35,469 nt of DNA from Acidobacteriota bacterium (GCA_016210985.1 JACQTD010000007.1:1-35469); one strand, 5' to 3'. Counted from the stretch's first letter, positions 1 through 11,295 are shown. Notes: generated by a model from the sequence alone, not told the origin. Numbers and translations: made by a program.

Positions 1-131
1 AGCAAGGGCACCAGTGCAGCGCCGTGGGGCGTCGACGTCAAGGCAGAAGCCCGCGCGTCAGCAAGGGCACCAGTGCAGCGCCGTGGGGCGTCGACGTCAA
101 GGCAGAAGCCCGCGCGTCAGCAAGGGCTCAG
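1..131. repeat. 59-bp tandem repeat, two full copies plus a partial third, truncated by the window edge
   Basis: AGCAAGGGCACCAGTGCAGCGCCGTGGGGCGTCGACGTCAAGGCAGAAGCCCGCGCGTC occurs at 1-59 and 60-118 with no differences; a third copy begins AGCAAGGGC at 119 and then diverges. Confidence 0.95.
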
Positions 132-491
132 AAGCTCAACCTACGCGGAGCTCCAGAGCCCTCCCTTACGGTCGGGCTTCTGCCGTGAAATCAGTTCAAA
201 AGATTATCCTGATTTTCAGCGCTTTGCTGACCGCCTCCGACAGAATCGATTTGAATCTGGTTCTCGTTCGACCCGAGCCGTAGCTCCGGCACTTCGACTT
301 CGCCCAGTTCTGACAACCGGTGCACGATCCCGGAGACACGGAGACCACTAATGAAAATCGGAAGTGGCGACTCGGGTCTGTCCGCCTCGGGAATGATCCG
401 GGATAAGCCTTGAGGCGTGCCGAACCCGCCCGGATGATGGGCCCGCACGAACGGGACGGTTCGATTCATCTGTTTCCCCGGTTAAGTTGAA

Positions 492-2192
492 CTATCCCAC
501 CGGTAACCCCGCCGGCAGTAACCGCCAATTCCTACTCGGCTCGGATGGGAATCCGTTGTATTTTTCAACCCATTCAATGATGAGGTTCCTGATTTCGTCG
601 CTGGAACGGTACAACACCTTGGCCCCTTTGAGCATGGTGTAGCCTCCACCCCCGTTCACGCGGTAATTATTGGTTACGACCCGCAGCTTCTCATCCGGCT
701 TGAGGGGACGGCCGCGATAGCGAAGGTTGACGATCCTGGAGCCTCGAGGTCGCCTGAGGTCGATCTCGTACTCGACGCCTTCCGCGGTGTCGTAGTTGTA
801 ACCGATGAATTCCGGATTGGTCAGTTCCCTCGATGACATACCCACGCGGTAGTCATTGAAATACCCCGCCGCGTGCTCCAGGGCCCGGTGCAACTGATCT
901 CCAGTAAGCTCGAGGGTGACCAGCGTGTTCTCGTAAATGTAAAGCGCAGCAATCTGTCGGACGGTAACCGGGCCCGCCGGCATCCTCAGTTCAGGATTGA
1001 GCATCGCCGCCAGGGATACGTCGGCGTGGCCATACTCCAGCTGCGCCCGGTGGACGAGGTCCAGCAGCGCATGGTCGCTTGTACGGGCAGCGCGGCCATC
1101 CAGCTCCCGATCAATCTGGCCTATCCGCTTGCTGAGCCACTGCTGCGTTTCAAGGTGGTAGGGCTCCGCAAGCTGGAGGATTTCGGCGTCAGCCATTATC
1201 TGATCATCCACGGCGATGGCTCGGCTGTGCTTGGCATGAATCTTCCACCGGCCATCGATATCCTGGACGAGTTCGATATCCGCCCTGGCCACGTGTTCCG
1301 CCCATTTATTGGCTTGGGTCAGCAACACGCCGTTGACCAATTCCTCATCCACCCTTCGGTGAGTGTGGCCCATGAACACCAGGTCGACGCCAGGAACCGA
1401 GGTGGCGATCTGGAAGGCGGCGTTCTCACCCTCAAGCGCCTGGTTGAAGAGACGTCCGGTCCTCGGATCCCGGTCGAGCCCCATGTGTGAGGCCACGACG
1501 ACGACATCGCAACGCATCTCTCCCCGCAGGATCGCCACCCACTTTCGGGCTTCCGATACGCCGTCGCGGAAGGTCAAATCGGGATAGTTGGTGATGTTCT
1601 CCCACGTCGGAATACCAGGCGTGGTCAATCCAAGTATCCCCACGCGAACGCCGCCCACCTCACGAATGAGGTAGGGTGTGAAGTAGCCTGATCCGTTGGA
1701 AATACGATAGGTATTGGCAGACAACCATGGAAAATTACACTCGCGCCTCGCCTTGTCGATGATCTGAAGTCCGAAGTTGAACTCATGATTTCCGACGCAC
1801 ATGGCGTCATATCGCATATAGCTCATGGCCAGCATCATCGGATCGGGAGGTTCGGGCTTGATCCGGTTGTGGTAATAGATCAACGGAGTGCCCTGGATTG
1901 TATCCCCGCTGTCAATGAGGAGGGTGTTGGGCTGGGTTCGTCGAATCTCCTTGATGATGGTATAAGCTTTGGCCAGCCCACGATTGGCCGGACGGTCGGC
2001 GTAGTAATCGAACGGGTAGATATGGCCGTGGAGATCGGTCGTCCCGAGTATGGTGATCGTCACGCGTGCTCCTTCCCTTGAAACCGCTGCGGTGGAGAGC
2101 AAGGACAGGAGCGAGAGCCCTAGTGCAACCACGATGACTTTCGTGTTCCATTTCATCCGATTGAATCCCCGTATGAAGGCGATGTTGTTCAA
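492..2192 (-). CDS. 5'-nucleotidase / 2',3'-cyclic phosphodiesterase family metallophosphatase, secreted
   Basis: 566 aa ORF; ILGTTDLHGHIYP, LLIDSGDTIQGTP, GNHEFNFG, GHTHRRVDEE metallophosphoesterase motifs and a 5'-nucleotidase C-terminal region. The start is probably the internal Met of MKWNTKVIVVALGLSLL (signal peptide). Confidence 0.9.
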   Translation of the reverse strand: MNNIAFIRGFNRMKWNTKVIVVALGLSLLSLLSTAAVSREGARVTITILGTTDLHGHIYPFDYYADRPANRGLAKAYTIIKEIRRTQPNTLLIDSGDTIQGTPLIYYHNRIKPEPPDPMMLAMSYMRYDAMCVGNHEFNFGLQIIDKARRECNFPWLSANTYRISNGSGYFTPYLIREVGGVRVGILGLTTPGIPTWENITNYPDLTFRDGVSEARKWVAILRGEMRCDVVVVASHMGLDRDPRTGRLFNQALEGENAAFQIATSVPGVDLVFMGHTHRRVDEELVNGVLLTQANKWAEHVARADIELVQDIDGRWKIHAKHSRAIAVDDQIMADAEILQLAEPYHLETQQWLSKRIGQIDRELDGRAARTSDHALLDLVHRAQLEYGHADVSLAAMLNPELRMPAGPVTVRQIAALYIYENTLVTLELTGDQLHRALEHAAGYFNDYRVGMSSRELTNPEFIGYNYDTAEGVEYEIDLRRPRGSRIVNLRYRGRPLKPDEKLRVVTNNYRVNGGGGYTMLKGAKVLYRSSDEIRNLIIEWVEKYNGFPSEPSRNWRLLPAGLPVG

Positions 2193-2222
2193 CGGCGCCG
2201 GATTCTATCATGTGATCCGCAC

Positions 2223-3449
2223 GTGACCGAACCGATCCCGGATCCACCCTCGAACGCGCGCTGGCGTGCGCTGCTTCTTCTATCCGCCGGCGAATTGTTG
2301 GGCATGAGCCTCTGGTTCAGCGCCTCCTCGGTACTGCCGGCGCTCCTCAAGGAGTGGCAGCTTTCCTCCTCCGGAGCGGCCTGGGTGACGCTCGCGGTTC
2401 AAATTGGATTCGTCGCCGGAACCCTATTGAGCGCGATTTTCAATCTGCCCGACGTAATCAATACCCGGCACCTCTTTGTCTGGTCCTCGATCGCCGGCGC
2501 GGTGATCAACGCCGGCCTGGCCGTGATGGCCCGGGACGCTCACACGGCGATTGCCCTGCGATTCCTGACCGGATTCTGCCTGGCTGGGGTCTATCCGCCA
2601 GGTATGAAGATCATGGCCACGTGGTTTCGCCGCGGGAGGGGTATGGCGATGGGGGTCCTGGTCGGGGCGCTGACCTTGGGCAAGGCTTCGCCATACCTCC
2701 TGAATGCCGCGGGCGGAACCGCCTGGCGTCAGAAGATCCTGCTGACGTCGTTGCTGGCGGGGGCGGGGGGCCTGCTGGTTTTTCTCTTCGTCCGCGATGG
2801 TCCGTACGCCCAGCCCAGAGCCCGCTTCGATATCCACCAAGTCAAACGGATTCTGGGAACCCCAAGCCTGCGACTCGCGAATTTCGGTTACTTCGGCCAT
2901 ATGTGGGAACTCTACGCGATGTGGACATGGACTCCGGTCATGATTCGCGCAAGTCTCGCCGCTGCCGGCCGCGCTCCGGACCTGGCCGAGGCGGCCTCCT
3001 TCTTCGTGCTCGGCGCCGGCGGCCTGGGGTGTGTCGGGGCGGGGTTGCTGGCGGACCGCATCGGCCGCACGGCGGTCACGTCCGGCGCTATGGCCATCAG
3101 TGGACTCTGCTGCCTGTTGATTGGAGCCGTGTTTCAATCGGATCCGTGGATTCTGCTCACGGTGGCGGGAATCTGGGGTGCTACGGTGGTGGCGGACTCG
3201 GCACAGTTTTCGACATGCATCACGGAATTGGCTCATCCGCATTATGTGGGCACGGCCTTGACGATTCAGACCTGCATCGGATTCCTTCTCACCGCGCTCT
3301 CCATCGAATTGATCCCACACCTGGTCGAGCAGGTGGGCTGGCACTATGCGTTCATCGTTCTGGCGCCTGGGCCATTTCTGGGTGTGCTCGCGATGCTCAG
3401 GTTGCGCGGTCTCCCTGAATCGGCCAAACTCGCCGGGGGAAAACGATGA
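2223..3449 (+). CDS. MFS transporter
   Basis: 408 aa, about 12 hydrophobic segments, MFS-like loops (GMKIMATWFRRGRGMAMGVLVGALTLG). GTG start, divergent from the upstream phosphatase. Confidence 0.85.
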   Translation: MTEPIPDPPSNARWRALLLLSAGELLGMSLWFSASSVLPALLKEWQLSSSGAAWVTLAVQIGFVAGTLLSAIFNLPDVINTRHLFVWSSIAGAVINAGLAVMARDAHTAIALRFLTGFCLAGVYPPGMKIMATWFRRGRGMAMGVLVGALTLGKASPYLLNAAGGTAWRQKILLTSLLAGAGGLLVFLFVRDGPYAQPRARFDIHQVKRILGTPSLRLANFGYFGHMWELYAMWTWTPVMIRASLAAAGRAPDLAEAASFFVLGAGGLGCVGAGLLADRIGRTAVTSGAMAISGLCCLLIGAVFQSDPWILLTVAGIWGATVVADSAQFSTCITELAHPHYVGTALTIQTCIGFLLTALSIELIPHLVEQVGWHYAFIVLAPGPFLGVLAMLRLRGLPESAKLAGGKR

Positions 3450-3555
3450 ATACCCTCACATCGTAGCCGACGGCACGGCTGGGTGGATCCCGTTCGGCCG
3501 CCGTACTCCGCGGGGATGATCGAGGTGTGATGTGATTCGTCGGCGGCCCGGCCTG

Positions 3556-4605
3556 CTAAGGACGAAGCGCCGTCAGTTCGGTATTCGGGAAATAGTGTTC
3601 GAGGATCTTTGTGAATCGGTGGCCTGCCCGGGCCATCGCTGCTGCGCCGGCCTGGCATAATCCCAGACCGTGTCCGGCCCCGCTCCCTCGGACAAGAATG
3701 GCGTCGCCCTGGCGGGAGACCCGGTAATGATTGCTCGGCAGGGCATCCCAACCGTAGGCACGGCCCATTCGAAGCCTTCATGCCTCGGAAATCGGCTGCT
3801 TCAGCAACCATTCCGCCTCCCCTAAGCTCCAGCGCCGCTCCCAGTGGCGGGCTCCAGCCTTGCAGTAAGCGCAATCTACGGCGAAGTAGGGATAACCGTC
3901 TGACCGCAATTCAATTGCTGCGAGTGTGGTGGTGCGGCCTCCACAGCTCGCGGAGAATCGGGCGGGAACAATCCGGTTCGCATAAGCCAACACCAGTCCA
4001 CGCGTCGAAGCGACGGCCGACCAAAACCGACTTTCATGGTCGGGCGGCTCGCGGAGAAGCTGGCAGTGCGTCGTATCACAGAAATCGAAATCCAAATGAC
4101 GGGCTGGCGCGCCCAAATAGTAGGACCGCGTGGCCACCACTTGGGCTCTTAAGGCTTCATCGGCTACATCGGGAGAACTCTCTGCCATCGCCGCCGATCC
4201 CGTGGCCATCTCGGCATCCATGATGACGGTGGGAACGAGTATGCCTTTCGATGCGGTGAGCTGGAGAGTTCCGGAAAAGTTGCGGGTGATCCTGCCGGGC
4301 ACGGAGAGCAGGAACCGGGCCGGTTTGCCGCCACGGGCACCGGCGCGAATGGACCGGGAGAGAATCACATATTCCCGGATACGGCATTCGAGCGAGGTAC
4401 CGTGTAACCGGAATTGAGCGCGCTGTGCGCCCTCCAGGAGAATCTGCTCCTCGCCCACCTCAAGCAACAGGGATGGGAGCGGGCCCGCTTGAAGCTCCAA
4501 TCGAACCGGTTTGAAGAGACCGAATACGCCGACTCGTAATGTCCGATCTACGCTGCCGCTCCCCCCGGAGGCGGCCATCGTCAGGCCGGAGACGACCGCA
4601 GGCAT
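3556..4605 (-). pseudogene. SpoIID/LytB domain protein, interrupted by an in-frame TGA
   Basis: 3778-4605 encodes a SpoIID/LytB-like protein (ALRAQVVATRSYYL..., FSASCGGRTT). The same frame continues past the TGA at 3778-3780 into RLRMGRAYGWDALPSNHYRVSRQGDAILVRGSGAGHGLGLCQAGAAAMA, the conserved C-terminal part of this family. Confidence 0.8.
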
Positions 4606-4683
4606 GAGAATTGCACACGCGCCCTAATATAAATATTGCCGGAATCTATGCATGAGTCAATGCCCGCGACCAACTATCGGCCT

Positions 4684-7600
4684 CTACATCTCGGCCAGGA
4701 GGGAAGCGGCTTGAGCGCCGGGGACACCATGCGCGCGAAGCAGTACGGCGACGCCCGAACCATCCGAAGGGTAAAGAACAACAACATCACCGTCCCCGGG
4801 TTCGTTCGGGAGGTGCGTGCAGGGAGCGGTGCCGGTCTTGGCGAGCAGGTCCAATCCTGGAAGCGCGTCACCGATTGCCCGTCCGGTTCCCTGTCGTGAC
4901 GAAATCGAAAGGCCGCGTACGATTTCGGAAACGCCGGGTTCCCCCCGGCGTTTCGCCAGTTCACAGTAGGCTGCAAGGATTCGGATCGGCGCAACTTTCC
5001 ATCCCTTACCCATCCCGATGAACGCGCCGGCCGAAACCCCCGCGTCACGGTTCCCCAATCCGAACCGGCGCGCGACCGCGGACATCGTGTCTCCGTTCAG
5101 CTGTGTCGTAAGGACGTGGAAATAGGCATTGCATGAATGGGCCAGGGCCCGATCGAGAGTCACGCGACCATGTCCGTGGGGCAGCCAGCATTGATCTGCC
5201 GTCCCCCTGCAAAGGAGTTGGGGGTAGTCGAAGGCGTGAGTCTCACCGTAGGCCAGGGCGGCGAAGGGCTTCAAAAGCGATCCAAGAGGCAGGGGACGCT
5301 CCGGATCGTCCCACCGGCTGGTGATCAGACTGCCATCGCGCGCCCGCATCAGCAGGAAGGTGGTATCTGCGGACGCTTTCTCGTGCTCGCGCCGGTAACC
5401 TTCGAGAAACTCGGTCAACCTGCCTTCCCGGACGGAAATCCCGACTTCGATCGGGGCTGTTTCACCCCTCCGGGAGGCGCGCACTTGGTCCGGGACCGAC
5501 TCCAGCATCAGCCGGGCGAGCCGTGGTTCGTTCTGGTCGAGGTAGTACCGGGCGCACTTCAGCTGTAACCGATAGAGCTCGCCCCTGGCCAGCTCACGGG
5601 CCTCGCCGTGTGATTCCGCTACCTTCTGCGCGGCCACTTCGATGATTCGGGTGTAACAAAGGCCCCGTTCCGGCATGGCGATCCATGCCGCGTCCGTGAG
5701 TCCATCGAGAAACGCGGTCTGATCGTTCGCGGCACGCGCAAGATCGAGAATCCACCTCACCCCGTCCGGCGCTCCGGCGGCCGCAAGAATGCCGCGCAGC
5801 ATCGGTTCCACCCGATAGCTTCCGTTTCGCCGGACATAGGTTTGGACCAATCGATCGATCGCCGGTCGCAACTCCGGCAACAGCTTTCGTTCTCCAATAA
5901 GTTCCAGGGTGGAGCGCGCCGTGCCCCAGAAGGATTCCGGGACGTGCCGCTGGTCCTGCAATTCGGCCAGCACGGTCAGGGCGGTTTGGAATCGGGATTC
6001 GGCTTCCGCCCTCCGCCCCTGGTCCCATCGTATGACGGCGATTCGGAGGAGAGCTTCCACGCTTGACGGGTCGAGTTCCAGCGCGTGTTCGTAGTCGATT
6101 ACCGCGCGGTCGAAATCACCGTATTCACGATAGCACTCTGCCAATCTGAAGTACGCACCGGCCTGGGCCGGCGTGCCTTCGATTTCGGAGGCCAGATACG
6201 CGTCGCGATCCGGCTGTCCGGTCGCCTTCAAATACTCCCCGTAACGCGAGCCGTAATAGAACCACAGGTCGCCTGCCAGCTGACGGGCACGGTCGACGGG
6301 TTTCCCGATCCGTTCACCAATGGTGGAGGGTCCCAGCGCCGCGGCGAAAGCATCGGTCACCTCCGGCGCCCAGTGTTGAAAATAGAGTCCCGCGAGCGCG
6401 GTGTAGGCCAGGGTCCAAACCGGGGGAAGAGACCGGCCCCGGGCCGAAATCGCCGCCTGGGAGAGTTTCCGGTCTCCCTGCGCGATCGATTTGCCCTTGA
6501 TCGGCGTAGATCTCGCCGATGCGAATAAGCGTGGATCGATTACCGGGTTCGCCGCGGAGGAGGTTCGCTTCGATTCCGACGGCGACAGCCGCTTCCCCAG
6601 GCTGGAAAGCGGCCAGCGATCGGTGCACCGCGGCGGCCCGTTGAGCGATGGCGCGATCGGTCGGGAATTCATCCGCAAGTCTGGAGAGATGAACTGCGGA
6701 AGCTTCGAAGTGCGACTGCCAGATTTCCGCCTCGGCCGCGAACTGAAGCGAGGCCGGGTTCAATCCCGAGTTGACGACCGATTCCCGCCTCTCCGGCGCC
6801 GCGCGCTGCGATGCCTGGATCGCGCGAAGTTCGGTCTCAAGCCGCCTTTGGCTCGACAGGAATTCGAAGAATCGCGAGCGCTTCCGGGCAGGCTATACAA
6901 CGCATAATAATAACGTGCGCTTTCGTTGTAGCCGTGGATCTCTCGCGAGAGCCTGGCCAGCGTAAGCAGTTCATCCGCCGTCCATGCGGCCCCCCTCGAT
7001 TCCTTGCCGAGGCGATAGTCGGTCAGAACCCGTCCGGCCGCCTCGAGGTTCGCGGACTGCTGGTAATAGTAGAACGCACGCGTGGCCCGTAGAAATCGTC
7101 GGGATTCCTGGCCAGGGCGGACCGCGCATGGTCAAGGAACGCCCGCAGACCATGCTGCTGCTGGAGGAGCGCAAAATAGTCCCGAATCAGCTCCGGCGGC
7201 CAGAGCGGCCGGTAGGCCTGGTCGTAGATGAGGAGCGCTTCCTCCGGCGTGCCTCGCCGCCCGGCAATCGAAGCGCGAGCCCGAACCGGAAACGTCGTCT
7301 CTTTCGGAAACGCATCCTGATATCGAACCAGGAGCGCCTCGGCGCCCGGGAAGTCCTCCGACGCCAGCAGGAAATCGAAGTACTCCATGTAGGGCTTAGG
7401 TTCCTTCGGATTTCGCTTCAGCCACGCCTCATATTGACGTCTTGCCACTTCGGACGGCAGCGCATTCGCCGCGATCCCGGAGAACTGACGCTGGAACGCG
7501 AGCCAGGATCGGCGCTCCGCTACCGGCTTCAAACGATCGCCCGGCAGGTCAGGCGCTTGGGCGACGACCGACAAGGCCTGGACCTCGTCCAGCGGGCGAA

Positions 7601-8014
7601 CCTGTCGATGATAGAAGTCCGCCAGACCCAGGAAACCCTCGCCCGGATCGACGCCAAGCTTGGCGTACCTCTGCCAGTCGGCATCGGCCGCGCTCAGGTC
7701 GAGCCGCTCCTCGTTCACGTGCGCCCGCATGGCCAGCAGCCCGGCATCGGATGGACTTCGGGAAATCAGCTCATCCATCATGGGTGCGGACTCTGCCGGC
7801 GGGCGCCGAACGAGCACGGGACCCGACGGCAATGTTGCCAGCTTGAAAAAACCGCCTGCAACGGGTTTGCGGCTTCAAGATGCTGCAGCCAGGGCGGGAG
7901 ATCGGCTCGAACCGCCGTGGCGAGCAGGCATAGGACGAATAGGGAAAGTGCCGCGACCAGTGGCCGACGCAGCACCGGCTTGACCGCACGATCCCGGTCA
8001 TGGAACCACTTCAA
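4684..8014 (-). pseudogene. TPR protein with C-terminal penicillin-binding transpeptidase domain, multiple frameshifts
   Basis: Signal-peptide start MKWFHDRDRAVKPVLRRPLVAALSLFVLCLLATAVRA at 8014. Fragments 7778-8014, 7023-7832, 6314-6763 and 4684-6678 join into one protein after single-nt corrections near 7846-7851, 7086-7088, 6864-6866 and 6476-6478. SxxK (GSLLKPF), SxN (HSCNAYF) and KTG (LLAKTGTAP) remain. Confidence 0.75.
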
Positions 8015-10471
8015 TCGACACCTCCTGGCTGCCGATATTGTGAGCTATGTCCTCGGCAATTACGTTCAAGCGATAGGTCCCCGCGGGCAGATCCTCCGGC
8101 AGCACCAGTCGCCCGATGTTGACGCCGGCCCCCGGATCCCAGCGCAGCGCGACCGCGGGTACGCCATACATCCGGGCCGTGATCGTTCGCGATCGCTCCG
8201 AGGCCCTGACCCGAAGTTGAACCGTTTCTCCTCGGCGGTACCTGCTCTTATCGAGCTTTACCCTTACCATCGGCGGTGTACTGGCGATCACAAAACTCTT
8301 CGACTCGCGATAGACACGGCCGTCCCGATCCCTCAGCAGCAAGCGAACGTCGTAGGTTCCGTCGGTCATGTCTGCCGGAGCCAGGAAGCGGGTCTGCCAG
8401 ATCCGTTCGTGGGGCAGGTACCGGAGCTTCTTGCTCAGGGGAAACGGGAACAGCGCCACCACCGATACGATCGACTCGTCGGTTCTGACCCTCAGAACCG
8501 GGTCGCCGGGCCGGATGACCCGGGGCCGAAGAAGAGACCGAGGCGCCGCGAGGAATGAAGTGTAAGGCGTAACGAACCGATACTTCCGGGCCAGCCGGAT
8601 AATCTCGTCGACGCTGGCCTGGTCCTCGCCCTCCCGCTCGATCTTTTCGATCAGTGCGTCCACGCGGGCCTTGGCCCAGGTTCGCGGAAGCTGGGGGTGG
8701 TCCCGGTTCTCGCCTGGCAGCGACACCCGGGCGCGCAACGCGAGCGGGCGGCCGTCCCTGACGCCCTGCATCGTGAACGTGCCCGCCGGCATCGGCCGGC
8801 GATATTGGCCTACCCAGGAAGCCATGGACCCGGAGAACCGGCTGTCTTCCAACGGGTAGACCATGTCGAAGTTTGAGGCCGGGTCCGTCTGGAGGCGCTA
8901 CTGTTGAATCGGCCTTCGGCCGATCTTGGACAGAAACGCGTTGAGCTTGAATTCGATCGGTTCCGTGGATCTCACCCATTCGAGCACGCCGTCGTCACGG
9001 GCCAGCACGCGCAGCAGCGGAATGTTGGCATCGTCCCCGACGGCGAAGACATAAGTCCTCGGCCGGGCGTTCTCCGCGAGCCGCTGAAATCCTGCGGCGT
9101 ACCTGGCGGCGATCTTCCCGGTTTGCAGCGACCCGCGCGTGGCCCCTCCATCGCTGAGGAGCACCAGATACTTCTCCGCATCGTTTGACGTCAACTGCCG
9201 GAAGGCGTGATCGAAGGCCAGCTCGGGATTCGTTCCCCCCGAAGCCGGCTGGATGCCACGAATTGAAGTGCGCGATCGATGGTGGGGGTGTCGGCCGCAG
9301 CGACGGATTCGCTGAACGGTATCACCTCAGAATTGAACAAAAGCAGATTGAAGCGGTCGGAGGGTCGGAGCGAGCGCAGCAGGGCTCCGAGCGCCTGAAA
9401 GCTGCGCTCCAGTTTCTCCCATTGCATCGAGAGCGACGCGTCGAACAGGATGATCAGCGTGCGCGGGCGTCCATTTGCCTGCCCGGTACCGCCGGAAGCC
9501 GTGGTCGACTCCTGATTCGGCATCGCAAGCAGTGCCGAGGCCTGAAAGAAACCGGATGTCGCCTCCCCCTCAGTCCTGGAATTCGCGCCCCGGTCCGAGG
9601 TCCGGTCGCCGCCCGGTGTATCCGATCCGTCCTCGCTGATGTTCCGATGCGTGGAGATCTCGAGTGTATCGGCCCGAGATCCGTCGAAGGCATAGCGAAC
9701 GGCAAAATCCTCGGTCAGATTCATATTCCGGCCTTCGAAGCCTCCACGGATGAGATGTGGAGAACGTTCCTGGATCTGCAGGGGGTAAAGGCCGCCGACT
9801 TCCTCGAAGCCGCTGATGGCATGCTGCGACCTTAGCTCGAACCGGATCGATAGCCGCCCGATCGTTTGTGTCTGATAGACATCAGGCCTCAAAGGCAGGG
9901 CGAAGAAGGCCTCGAGTTCTTCGACCGGAATCATCTCGTGGTACTCGATCTCCAGCCGCTTTGTCCCCCAGGCGGGAATGGGGACGATTCGAGCGGTGAA
10001 GACGGTGGTTTTCCGCGCTTCATCCGCGTCAGGCTCGCCCATCTGAAGCAGTCCGGGATCGAGGGCCTGCCAGCGCAGCCGGTGGTAAACCTCGCCCGCC
10101 CGCCGGCGTTCAAGGATCACACCCGGAATCCGGGTGACGCCGTCCCATACCGCAAAGTCGGAGACGATGGCCCGGCCCGGCAGTGAGAATAGGTAGTTGC
10201 CTTCCAGGGTCTGCTGGGCATGGCTGGCGAAGATCTACTTTATTGCAACCCGGGCATCACCGTTATCGACGATGACTTCAACGTCCATCTCGGCGATCGA
10301 GAGGACCTCGGGGTCGGGTTGTTTGCGGTTCGATGGAATCAGCACACCCGCATCGCCGAGAACACTGGGAGCCGCCAGGCAGACGAGCGTGAGCACCAGG
10401 GGTAGCACCGGCTTCAGCCAGCTCCACGTCTCCGGGTGGAATCGCATTCGCTTGGTTCTGTCAGGTCCCAT
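7998..10471 (-). pseudogene. VIT/von Willebrand factor A domain protein, interrupted by two in-frame TAGs and one frameshift
   Basis: Fragments 10235-10471, 9191-10120, 8898-9194 and 7998-8864. TAG at 10235-10237 inside VAIK*IFASHAQQTLEGNYLFSLP; C6 tract 9235-9240 needs C7 to join ALQFVASSRLR to GGTNPELAFDHAF; TAG at 8898-8900. VWA motif LIILFDASLSMQWEK. Confidence 0.8.
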
Positions 10472-10715
10472 GATCATCTTGGCCGGAACGATCCGGGAAG
10501 CGGGTGACTCCATGGTCGGTCCCGACATAAATATATCCGCCCTGAGCGGCGAGGGCGGTAACATTCAGCGACGGCAGGCCTGACCGGACAGGAGTCCAGC
10601 GAAAGGTTTCACGGTCATAGACGTACAGGCCCCGCCCCAGCGTTCCGGCCTAGACATGTTTTCTCGTCACGAGCATGGCGTTGTTATTGACCTCGACCGT
10701 CGGTGGCGTCCGCGA
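10461..10715 (-). pseudogene. C-terminal remnant of a beta-propeller-like protein
   Basis: Minus frame reads VEVNNNAMLVTRKHV*AGTLGRGLYVYDRETFRWTPVRSGLPSLNVTALAAQGGYIYVGTDHGVTR..., with an in-frame TAG at 10650-10652. Its TGA (10461-10463) overlaps the ATG (10469-10471) of the VWA gene. Confidence 0.6.
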
Positions 10716-10899
10716 AACTGAAGCACACTCCGCCGCCCGGGCGGGTATGAGCCGTCTCCGCGGAAATCACACCTGCGGCGGGGAAAGCCCCGTGGACCGA
10801 AACTATTGTTTGGGGTCGTGCGGCATGATAACGGGAGAGCATCGGTATACATGTAAAGACGTCGAGCGAGGCGACAGGAGATGAAGGAATTACCATCAG

Positions 10900-11162
10900 A
10901 AGGGTGGTTCGGGCGATCGAGATTGTCGAGCGGGCCCTCGATCTCTGGACGCCGCCGATCTATCTGTTTCACGAGATCGTCCACGAGCGCTATGCACCAC
11001 GGCGATGACATCGATCCGGTCCTCGACCACGTGATAGATGATCCGATACGGACCCTCGATCAGCTCGCGCGCATAAATCTCTTACATCAATTGTTCCCAG
11101 GACGTGAGCCTTGGGATGTTGTCGATCAGGCGCTTAGCTTCTTCCTGCAGGTCTCGATCCAT
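10900..11162 (-). pseudogene. Collapsed toxin-antitoxin relic: antitoxin N-terminus joined to a RelE/ParE toxin C-terminus
   Basis: SD AAGGAGG then ATG (11160-11162): MDRDLQEEAKRLIDNIPRLTSWEQLM*EIYARE, then LIEGPYRIIYHVVEDRIDVIAVVHSAR, then after a 1-nt shift DDLVKQIDRRRPE. TAA at 11082-11084. Confidence 0.6.
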
Positions 11163-11202
11163 GGGCAAATTCCACCTCCTTATACCCCCCGCCGCGCAAC
11201 AT

Positions 11203-11257
11203 GCCGAACGTACTGCGTTCACTTGCCGGCCCGGTCAAGTGCAACGCTTTGTTGCCG
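11203..11257 (-). other. Degenerate attC-like recombination site downstream of the DHFR-family gene
   Basis: GCGTTCACTTG (11215-11225) pairs with CAAGTG-C-AACGC (11236-11247) with a single extrahelical base, flanked by GCCGAAC and GTTGCCG. Same layout as the site at 11929-11992, but the end boxes are imperfect. Confidence 0.5.
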
Positions 11258-11295
11258 GCACCCCGGAACGAAGATGGACGGTCTCACCCTCATCG

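Noticed and set aside
1-131. CRISPR array
   Set aside because: Repeats are contiguous with no spacers; no CRISPR-type repeat-spacer structure or cas genes were noticed in the window.
2424-3344. 306-aa minus-strand ORF
   Set aside because: Antisense to the MFS transporter, which has clear transmembrane segments; shadow ORF of a high-GC gene.
6984-8558. 524-aa plus-strand ORF
   Set aside because: Shadow ORF antisense to the TPR-transpeptidase and VWA genes; low-complexity Arg/Pro-rich translation without motifs.
3556-10715. Stop-codon reassignment or selenocysteine/pyrrolysine readthrough explaining the in-frame TGA/TAG codons
   Set aside because: TAG and TGA are used as true terminators nearby (492-494, 4684-4686, 3447-3449), frameshifts occur in the same genes, and no SECIS-like context or pyl genes are seen.
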